DNA of 64,000 nt. Source: Flavobacteriaceae bacterium. GTDB lineage: Bacteria > Bacteroidota > Bacteroidia > Flavobacteriales > Flavobacteriaceae. Each line of letters opens with the position of its first letter. Position 1 is the stretch's first letter. The stretch lies in assembly GCA_024638165.1 (NCBI GenBank), contig JAHEKV010000004.1:62001-126000 (forward strand), read 5' to 3'. The notes below the pieces were generated by a model. It did not search any database and was not told the DNA's origin. It saw nothing but the letters and a program-made list of their open reading frames with translations. Shown piece after piece: positions 57,786 to 64,000 of the stretch. The translations under genes and the position numbers were made by a program.

Positions 57786-58862
57786 CTAGATACTGGCTAT
57801 TTTACCTGAGGATGTATCTCTTGTTGCGCCAGTAACCGTTCTCAGTACATTGATTTTCGAATGAACCCTTAGCCATCCCATAAGCGCAAAGATGACAGCC
57901 TCTTTATATTCAATGAGATAGGGCTCTGGAATCACGAGTTTAAAATTCGGGTCTAAGTATTTTTCAATACGAGATATGAGGAATGTATTGTAGGCTCCTC
58001 CTCCTGTAACTAATGCTTTAGAGTGTTTTGAATCGGATTTGGATAAGTTAATGGATTGGGCAATTTGATATCCGATATGTTCGCAACACGTATGTAATAA
58101 ATCGGCGGTTGAATAAGATCCGCTATCGAATAAGGGTTGCATTTGACTAAAATACCAAGCCTTGTCTAGGGATTTTGGAGCAGTTAACTTGAAATAATCT
58201 AGGTCATTTAATTCGTCGAAGAGATCTGGAATGAACTGTCCTGATTTAGCGATGTTTCCACCCTTATCGTATTCTTTTCCAAGTCTTTGTATCAGCTCGT
58301 TGAGTGGGGTGTTACACATTGAAATATCATAGGCAATCACACTATTATTTTGTTTGTAGGAGATGTTGGAGATACCTCCGAGATTCAAACAGTACTCGTA
58401 CCCCTTAAAAAGGGTGGTGTCACCTATAGGAACTAGGGGAGCTCCTTGTCCTCCGAGAAGAACATCCTCGGATCGAAAATCGTAAACAACGGGTAGGTTG
58501 AGTTGCTGCGCCCAATAGGTTCCATCACCGATTTGTACGGTTATTTTATTTTCAGGCTCATGTTTAACGGTATGTCCATGGCTAGCTATTAGATCCACTT
58601 TCTCATCAAGTTCCTTCAAAAAAGTTTTAAGACACTCTAGAGCGAATTGGCTGAATGACTGGTCTAACGAGGATCCATGTCGTTTATCTTTTTCACTGGC
58701 CTCCTGTAAGGCTTTTTTGAGTGGTGGAGAAATGGGATAGGTGTGTCCCTTGATCCAACGGTATTTAAACTGTTTTTCAGATTCGTAGAAGTGAACGCAG
58801 CAAAGGTCTATTCCATCTAAAGAGCTTCCAGACATCAGTCCAATTACCGTTTTGCTTGTCAT
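57786..58862 (-). CDS. anmK: anhydro-N-acetylmuramic acid kinase
   Basis: VIGLMSGSSLDGIDLCCVHF; SHGHTVKHEP; LNLGGISNISY; ALVTGGGAYNTFLI. Confidence 0.95.
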   Translation of the reverse strand: MTSKTVIGLMSGSSLDGIDLCCVHFYESEKQFKYRWIKGHTYPISPPLKKALQEASEKDKRHGSSLDQSFSQFALECLKTFLKELDEKVDLIASHGHTVKHEPENKITVQIGDGTYWAQQLNLPVVYDFRSEDVLLGGQGAPLVPIGDTTLFKGYEYCLNLGGISNISYKQNNSVIAYDISMCNTPLNELIQRLGKEYDKGGNIAKSGQFIPDLFDELNDLDYFKLTAPKSLDKAWYFSQMQPLFDSGSYSTADLLHTCCEHIGYQIAQSINLSKSDSKHSKALVTGGGAYNTFLISRIEKYLDPNFKLVIPEPYLIEYKEAVIFALMGWLRVHSKINVLRTVTGATRDTSSGKIASI

Positions 58863-58892
58863 TACTGGTTATGCTTGAGAACGAAAAGATAC

Positions 58893-58900
58893 TATGTTTG
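58893..58900 (+). promoter_or_regulatory. -7 box TATGTTTG upstream of murQ
   Basis: TAnnTTTG match 4 nt before the murQ ATG at 58905. Confidence 0.45.
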
Positions 58901-58904
58901 TGTT

Positions 58905-59717
58905 ATGAAACCACAAAAAGTAACTGAAAGCGATTCACATTACGGTGATTTAGAAAAAAAATCTGCCTTAGAGCTGGTTCAAATTATTAATGCTGAGGAC
59001 GCCAAAGTTGCAGATGCGGTAGCTCAGACTTTGCCAGAAATCGCCGAGTTAGTTGAAAGGGTTTTGCCTCGTTTTCTTTCAGGGGGGAGACTTTTTTATA
59101 TCGGAGCTGGCACCTCAGGTCGTCTGGGAATCTTAGACGCTTCTGAAATACCCCCTACTTACGGGCTTGATCACGACCGAGTTATTGGCTTAATTGCGGG
59201 AGGGGATTCTGCGATTAGAAAGGCGGTTGAATTTGCAGAAGACAATGAAGATGGGGCATGGGCAGATCTTTCAAAGTTTCAGCTGAATGAAAAGGATACC
59301 GTGGTTGGGATTACCGCTTCGGGTACAACTCCCTATGTATTGGGCGGAATCAAGAAATGTAGAGAACACTATCTTTTAACTGCCGGTATTTCTTGCAACC
59401 CAAACAGTCCACTCTCTGATTTAGCAGAAATTGCCATAGAGGCAGTAGTAGGCCCAGAGGTAGTTACTGGAAGTACACGGATGAAAAGCGGGACCGCTCA
59501 AAAAATGATACTCAATCTTATATCCACGACATTAATGATTCGCGCCGGCCTTGTTTTAGATAACAAGATGGTGAATATGCAACTGAGTAATAACAAACTT
59601 TGGGATCGAGGGGTGCGTTACATCGTCGAAGCTTTGTCAATCTCAAATGATGAGGCCTTAGAAGCCTTAAAAAAACACGGGTCTGTTCAGTCGGTTTTAA
59701 ACGCTTACGCTGAATAA
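58905..59717 (+). CDS. murQ: N-acetylmuramic acid 6-phosphate etherase (start at internal Met of listed ORF)
   Basis: RLFYIGAGTSGRLGILDASEIPPTYG; GPEVVTGSTRMKSGTAQKMILNLISTTLMIRAG. Confidence 0.96.
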   Translation: MKPQKVTESDSHYGDLEKKSALELVQIINAEDAKVADAVAQTLPEIAELVERVLPRFLSGGRLFYIGAGTSGRLGILDASEIPPTYGLDHDRVIGLIAGGDSAIRKAVEFAEDNEDGAWADLSKFQLNEKDTVVGITASGTTPYVLGGIKKCREHYLLTAGISCNPNSPLSDLAEIAIEAVVGPEVVTGSTRMKSGTAQKMILNLISTTLMIRAGLVLDNKMVNMQLSNNKLWDRGVRYIVEALSISNDEALEALKKHGSVQSVLNAYAE

Positions 59718-60875
59718 TTAAGCCTTCGGAACCATTTTAAATATCCCCTTACTCTCAACGCTTAAATAAATATTGCCGTCGGGTGCTTGGATCACCTCAC
59801 GCACTCTTCCGATATCAGAGAACCAGCGCTCACGTTTCATAACCTTATTGCCATCAAGTACTAATCGCTCTAGGTATTGAAACTTCAAAGAACCTGCGAA
59901 CAGAGAACCCTCTAATTCGGGGTAATTAGATTCATGCACATAAGCCATACCCGAGGGTGCGATAGAGGGTAGCCAATAGTAAAGAGGCTGCTCCATACCT
60001 TCCTTCTCGGTAATATCGGTAAAACTAGAGCCGTCATAGTTGATTCCGTAGCTGATGATAGGCCATCCGAAATTTTTACCCTTCTCAGATTGGTTAATTT
60101 CATCGCCTCCTTGAGGTCCATGTTCATGAACCCAAATGGCATCTAATTTAGGATGGTAAATCATTCCTTGCGGATTTCTATGACCATAGCTCCAGATCGC
60201 CGAACGTGCCCCATCTACTCCAACGAACGGATTATCTTCAGGAATCCTCCCATCTTTGTGAATGCGATAAATCTTCCCACCATCTCGGTAAATACTTTGT
60301 GGATTTTCATCTCGATTTCCGCGATCTCCAATTGAGAAATAAAGGTATCCCTCATCATCAAAAACTACCCTTGACCCAAAGTGAAAACCCTTATCAGAAT
60401 CTTCTTGCCCTCGATACAAGACGCTTAATTGTTCAAGCTGATCGCCTTTTAATTGAGCTCTAGCTACTGTCGTAGTTCCTTTTCCAGCCTCAGACCCCTC
60501 ACTCGAATAGGTCATATAAATCCAAGGTTCTTTTTCATAATTCGGATCTAAGGTCAAATCTAAAAATCCTCCTTGGCCTTGCTGCCAAATTTCTGGTATA
60601 CCCTTAATCTCTTGGCGATTGTTCTCATGATCAACCAACAACAGCTTTCCATTTTTCTCAGAGATCAGGTACTTACCATCAATAAATTCTAACCCCCAAG
60701 GGATATCAAGCCCTTCGACCACTAACTCTAATTCATAATTTTCTCCACCTGCTGTTATTTCACTAATGGTTTGTTTTCCCGTCGCGTTATCATTCGATAC
60801 TGAATCATTACATGCAACAAAACCAAGGGATAAGGCACTTAAAAGTCCTAAGGAAAGAATCGATGTGATTTTCAT
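59718..60875 (-). CDS. PQQ-dependent sugar dehydrogenase family lipoprotein
   Basis: EGLDIPWGLEFIDGKYLISEKNGKLLLV; FGSRVVFDDEGYLYFSIGDRG; GHRNPQGMIYHP; lipobox LSLGFVAC. Confidence 0.92.
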   Translation of the reverse strand: MKITSILSLGLLSALSLGFVACNDSVSNDNATGKQTISEITAGGENYELELVVEGLDIPWGLEFIDGKYLISEKNGKLLLVDHENNRQEIKGIPEIWQQGQGGFLDLTLDPNYEKEPWIYMTYSSEGSEAGKGTTTVARAQLKGDQLEQLSVLYRGQEDSDKGFHFGSRVVFDDEGYLYFSIGDRGNRDENPQSIYRDGGKIYRIHKDGRIPEDNPFVGVDGARSAIWSYGHRNPQGMIYHPKLDAIWVHEHGPQGGDEINQSEKGKNFGWPIISYGINYDGSSFTDITEKEGMEQPLYYWLPSIAPSGMAYVHESNYPELEGSLFAGSLKFQYLERLVLDGNKVMKRERWFSDIGRVREVIQAPDGNIYLSVESKGIFKMVPKA

Positions 60876-60917
60876 AGTAATTCTATTTAATGGCTTAAAA
60901 ATACATCTAAATTATCT

Positions 60918-60925
60918 TATTTTTG
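60918..60925 (+). promoter_or_regulatory. -7 box TATTTTTG upstream of tRNA-Pro
   Basis: TAnnTTTG match ending 10 nt before the tRNA 5' end. Confidence 0.5.
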
Positions 60926-60935
60926 CCCTCTCATT

Positions 60936-61009
60936 CGGGATGTGGCGCAGTCTGGTAGCGTACACGCATGGGGTGCGTGTGGTCGCTGGTTCGAATCCAG
61001 TCATCCCGA
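60936..61009 (+). tRNA. tRNA-Pro (anticodon GGG), CCA not encoded
   Basis: CGGGATG/CATCCCG acceptor, GCGC/GCGT D stem, CACGC-ATGGGGT-GCGTG anticodon arm, GCTGG-TTCGAAT-CCAGT T arm, A73. Confidence 0.96.
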
Positions 61010-61140
61010 CAACAAATACAACCAACTTCTAAAATCGAAGATTTTAGCTAATAATTAGAAAACCGCTAGAGAGCTTGCTCTTTAGCGGTTTTCTTTTATT
61101 TGTTGTAACGTGGTTATCAGAAGTTGGTTGTGTTTGTTGT
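61009..61140. repeat. 22-bp inverted repeat bracketing the tRNA trailer and terminator
   Basis: ACAACAAATACAACCAACTTCT (61009-61030) vs AGAAGTTGGTTGTGTTTGTTGT (61119-61140), 21/22 complementary. Confidence 0.9.
61059..61101 (+). terminator. Rho-independent terminator downstream of tRNA-Pro
   Basis: AAAACCGCTAGAGAGC-TT-GCTCTTTAGCGGTTTT (61059-61092), 16-bp stem with one G-U, followed by CTTTTATTT. Confidence 0.85.
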
Positions 61141-61192
61141 CAAACTCCCCCAAGGATCTTTTACCGCTAGGTAAAAGAATCCAGCGAGTTAA
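61131..61192. repeat. 62-bp hairpin-bearing direct repeat, copy 1
   Basis: tgtttgttgtcaaactcccccaaggatcttttaccgctaggtaaaagaatccagcgagttaa; 58/62 identical to copy 2. Confidence 0.95.
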
Positions 61193-61243
61193 CTCTTAAG
61201 CGGTCTTTTTAATAGATAAGCACCAAGGGTGCAGAAAGAATAA

Positions 61244-61305
61244 TGTTTGTTGTCAAACTCCCCCAAGGATCTTTTACTGCTAGGTGAAAGAATCCAGAGC
61301 GTTAA
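61244..61305. repeat. 62-bp hairpin-bearing direct repeat, copy 2 (contains DUF2911 stop codon)
   Basis: tgtttgttgtcaaactcccccaaggatcttttactgctaggtgaaagaatccagagcgttaa. Confidence 0.95.
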
Positions 61306-61838
61306 AGGATACTTATAGGTAATCTAACCTCTTTGCTACCCCAACCAATTACTAGATGGTATCCGCCGCTTACATTGTCGAATCTAATAGATAACACTTC
61401 GATCTCTGCTTCTGATTTCTTGACCTCAGCATTGAAACGACCGAAATCTTTGGATTGATCATAGCTGTAGGCTCCCCAGGTGTGGAGTTTCTTATTTAAG
61501 ATCACCTTCCAATCACTTTCACCAGGAATAGTGTATAAACTGTAGGTGCCTGCCGGAATCTTTGTTCCTTGAATTTTCATGTCTTTGTAAAAAATGATTT
61601 CTGTGGTCTCATTGGCACCGGTACGCCAAACAGTTCCTTTAGGAGCAAGGCTTTCAAGAGTTCGCCCTTTCAGTTGTGGACGAGAGTAGAGTACGCGTAA
61701 ATCGGGATTAGACATTCGATCTGGGCGCGCATAGCTCATGTCTAATGGACTTTTATCAAGGTTTGCAAAGCCACTTCTTTGGGCATTTGCCATTGAAAAA
61801 CTGAGAACTAAGGCAAGAAGAAGGTATTTCATAATCAT
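61302..61838 (-). CDS. DUF2911 domain-containing secreted protein
   Basis: YSRPQLKGRTLESLAPKGTVWRTGANETTEIIFYKDMKIQGTKIPAGTYSLYTIPGESDWKVILNK. Confidence 0.92.
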   Translation of the reverse strand: MIMKYLLLALVLSFSMANAQRSGFANLDKSPLDMSYARPDRMSNPDLRVLYSRPQLKGRTLESLAPKGTVWRTGANETTEIIFYKDMKIQGTKIPAGTYSLYTIPGESDWKVILNKKLHTWGAYSYDQSKDFGRFNAEVKKSEAEIEVLSIRFDNVSGGYHLVIGWGSKEVRLPISIL

Positions 61839-61866
61839 AGTTTTGGATGATGAATATACAATCTAA

Positions 61867-62283
61867 CTAGAAACTATTCTCGTCTATTTCAACTTTTAAA
61901 GAAACTCGGAGGGAATCAGGAAGTCTAGCGTAGCCACCTCGAAGATCGTAAAGTTCTTTAAAACCTCTCTTTTTTAAGTACTTAGCAGCATTCATGCTTC
62001 GGTTGCCAGATCGGCAGTAAAGATAAACGGGTTGTAAGGTGTCCCTATTTTCGAAATAAGACTGAAATTCTGTTGGTCTCAGAAAATCTACTTTTTTGGC
62101 CCCTTTTAGATGACCTTGATTGTACTCTGTAATGGTTCGAACATCGATTACCTGAACCGTTGAATCTTTGATGGCCTCGATAAATTTTTCAGGAGTCAAA
62201 CGTTTGATAATGGAATCATTAGTTTGTGCTTTAGTGCAGAAGATACCGAGGAGCGCACAAGTAATGGTGAAGAATAATTTCAT
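61867..62283 (-). CDS. secreted rhodanese-like domain protein
   Basis: VQVIDVRTITEYNQGHLKGAKKVDF; VYLYCRSGNRSMNAAKYLKKRGF. Confidence 0.93.
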   Translation of the reverse strand: MKLFFTITCALLGIFCTKAQTNDSIIKRLTPEKFIEAIKDSTVQVIDVRTITEYNQGHLKGAKKVDFLRPTEFQSYFENRDTLQPVYLYCRSGNRSMNAAKYLKKRGFKELYDLRGGYARLPDSLRVSLKVEIDENSF

Positions 62284-62427
62284 TGGTCGTTGATTTTTGA
62301 CAAAGTAATCTCAATTTAATATAAATCTATGTGATTTAGGTTACTTATATCAATGGTGAGTAACTTTTGATAAGTTGAGGTGAGTAAGGCGATGTTAATG
62401 GCTATTTTAGCTCAAAATAACGAGATT

Positions 62428-63375
62428 ATGAGTACAGAAATAGAACGTATACATACCCTTATAGTAGGATCAGGACCAGCAGGTTATACGGCTGCTATTT
62501 ATGCCGCAAGGGCAGATATGAAACCGGTTATTTACACTGGAATGGAGCCAGGTGGCCAATTAACCACCACAACTGAGGTGGATAATTTTCCTGGATATCC
62601 GGAGGGTATTGATGGTCCAACCATGATGGTCCAACTTCAACAGCAAGCTGAGCGATTCGGTACTGACGTTCGAATCGGTATGGTAACTGAAATCGTGCTA
62701 AGTAAAGAAGTTGGTGGTTGGCATAAAGCCACTATCGACGGATCAAAAGGAGTTGAAACACAAGCCGTGATTATTGCCACCGGGGCGTCTGCAAAATATT
62801 TAGGGATACCTAGCGAGCAGAAACTACGCGGAGGAGGGGTATCGGCATGTGCCGTATGTGATGGGTTCTTTTACAAGGGCCAAGAGGTAGCTATCGTTGG
62901 AGGTGGAGATACGGCAGCGGAAGAGGCTTCCTATCTCTCTAAAATTTGCTCTAAGGTGACTATGCTGGTTAGAAAAGAAGAGATGCGTGCTTCGAAAGCA
63001 ATGCAGCACCGAGTAGAGAGTATTCCCAATATCGAAGTACGCTACAATACCGAAGTGGATGAAGTATTAGGGGATTCAATAGTTGAAGGACTGCGAATGA
63101 AAAACAATAAGACGGGAGCGACTTCTGAGATATCGATCACTGGATTATTTATCGCAATCGGTCACAAACCTAATACTGACATATTCAAAGGTCAACTCGA
63201 AATGGATGAGGTCGGTTATATTAAAACTGTTGGTAAGTCTACAAAAACTACTATTCCTGGAGTTTTTGCTTGTGGTGATGCACAAGATAAAGAATATCGT
63301 CAGGCAATTACAGCAGCTGGGACAGGATGTATGGCGGCTTTGGATGCTGAGCGCTATTTAGCAGAATTAGAATAA
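62428..63375 (+). CDS. trxB: thioredoxin-disulfide reductase (start at internal Met of listed ORF)
   Basis: VGSGPAGYTAAIYAARADMKPVIYTGMEPGGQLTTTTEVDNFPG; CAVCDGFFYKG; GVFACGDAQD. Confidence 0.96.
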   Translation: MSTEIERIHTLIVGSGPAGYTAAIYAARADMKPVIYTGMEPGGQLTTTTEVDNFPGYPEGIDGPTMMVQLQQQAERFGTDVRIGMVTEIVLSKEVGGWHKATIDGSKGVETQAVIIATGASAKYLGIPSEQKLRGGGVSACAVCDGFFYKGQEVAIVGGGDTAAEEASYLSKICSKVTMLVRKEEMRASKAMQHRVESIPNIEVRYNTEVDEVLGDSIVEGLRMKNNKTGATSEISITGLFIAIGHKPNTDIFKGQLEMDEVGYIKTVGKSTKTTIPGVFACGDAQDKEYRQAITAAGTGCMAALDAERYLAELE

Positions 63376-63824
63376 TGACTATCCGTAACTTCAACCGTTT
63401 TTTATTCTTAAAACTACCCAGCGCCTTCCTGTGTGGAGTTCGTTTGATGTCTTTAAATAAAGAACGTGCTGTAGTTACGGTTACTCTTAATTTTCTGAAT
63501 AAAAATCCCTTCAAAAGCATGTTTTGGGCGGTTCAGGGGATGGCTGCAGAATTGGCCACTGGTGCCATTATATTGTCTGAAGTAAGAAGTAGCACCGTTC
63601 CTATCAGCATGTTAGTTACTCGTAATGAAGCTGAGTTTCTGAAAAAGGCAAAGGGGAAAATAACCTTTACTTGCACTGATGTAGCACTTGTGAAAAACCA
63701 GTTCGCTAAACATTTACAAAGTGAAACGGGTACGCGTTTTTGGATGCAAAGTGAGGGAGTCGATGAGCAGGGTGAGGTCGTGTCTCGTTTTCGATTTGAA
63801 TGGTCAGTCAAGGCTAAAGATTAA
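63375..63824 (+). CDS. DUF4442 domain-containing (hot-dog fold) protein
   Basis: FKSMFWAVQGMAAELATGAIILSEVRSSTVPISMLVTRNEAEFLKKAKGKITFTC; TAATGA overlap with trxB stop. Confidence 0.85.
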   Translation: MTIRNFNRFLFLKLPSAFLCGVRLMSLNKERAVVTVTLNFLNKNPFKSMFWAVQGMAAELATGAIILSEVRSSTVPISMLVTRNEAEFLKKAKGKITFTCTDVALVKNQFAKHLQSETGTRFWMQSEGVDEQGEVVSRFRFEWSVKAKD

Positions 63825-63900
63825 GATTCAAGTTTTAACGATTTTTTGAGATTTTGTTCGGTTAGGGTTTTCTATTTTAGAGTACCTAACAAAAAAAACA

Positions 63901-64000
63901 ATGGCAAAACTTGGTTTTAAATACACCCAATCTGTCCTTCAAAAAGTAAGTTTTAACAAAGAGCTCTTTTTTAAGGAAGTCCGTAAAGCAATACACTATC
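63901..64000 (+). CDS. hypothetical protein, N-terminus only (truncated by window edge)
   Basis: MAKLGFKYTQSVLQKVSFNKELFFKEVRKAIHY..., open to the window end. Confidence 0.75.
   Translation, partial: MAKLGFKYTQSVLQKVSFNKELFFKEVRKAIHY

Noticed and set aside
60206-60463. 85-aa plus-strand ORF antisense to the sugar dehydrogenase
   Set aside because: Inside a conserved gene on the other strand, no domain
61009-61140. Insertion sequence terminal inverted repeats
   Set aside because: Enclosed 88 bp has no transposase remnant or flanking target duplication and contains the tRNA terminator
61131-61305. CRISPR array
   Set aside because: Only two imperfect 62-bp units with a 51-bp spacer and no cas genes; better explained as a hairpin repeat module
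62393-62427. Upstream extension of trxB (MSKAMLMAILAQNNEI) as a genuine N-terminus
   Set aside because: Thioredoxin reductases normally start just before the FAD-binding motif; MSTEIERIHTLIVGSGPAGY fits better
63308-63811. Minus-strand ORFs (63308-63520, 63533-63811) opposite trxB end and DUF4442
   Set aside because: DUF4442 on the plus strand is translationally coupled to trxB and has a recognisable domain pattern

Overview
64 kb of a Bacteroidota chromosome, most likely Flavobacteriales judging from gene content and TAnnTTTG-type -7 boxes. It is dense, mostly housekeeping sequence with about 66 protein genes. Recognisable anchors include secA, tatC, lptB, recQ, rny, aroE, purA, spoT-fur, ndk, recF, ribH, mutL, lepB, dapB, parA/parB, udk, anmK/murQ and trxB. 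I found no CRISPR array, prophage, intact insertion sequence, rRNA operon or obvious defence island. The most interesting non-coding signals are two. (1) A structured intergenic RNA between zapA and rny (about 21,888-22,056) looks like the flavobacterial 6S RNA. (2) A compact repeat region follows tRNA-Pro(GGG) (61,009-61,305). It holds a 22-bp inverted repeat touching the tRNA 3' end, a terminator hairpin and two 62-bp direct copies of a hairpin module. One copy contains the stop codon of the neighbouring DUF2911 gene, and two opposing reading frames end in the same peptide, TTNTTNF*. Other points of interest are a cyclophilin-FKBP fusion, amidohydrolase-like domains without the metal-binding HxH, tandem DUF368 transporters, tandem rhomboids with a variant active-site motif, two -7 boxes exactly 4 nt from the start codon (possible leaderless genes), and two small membrane-protein ORFs missing from the ORF track. 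I did not find a clearly new multi-gene system. All product calls come from reading the translations and motifs; no database search was run.
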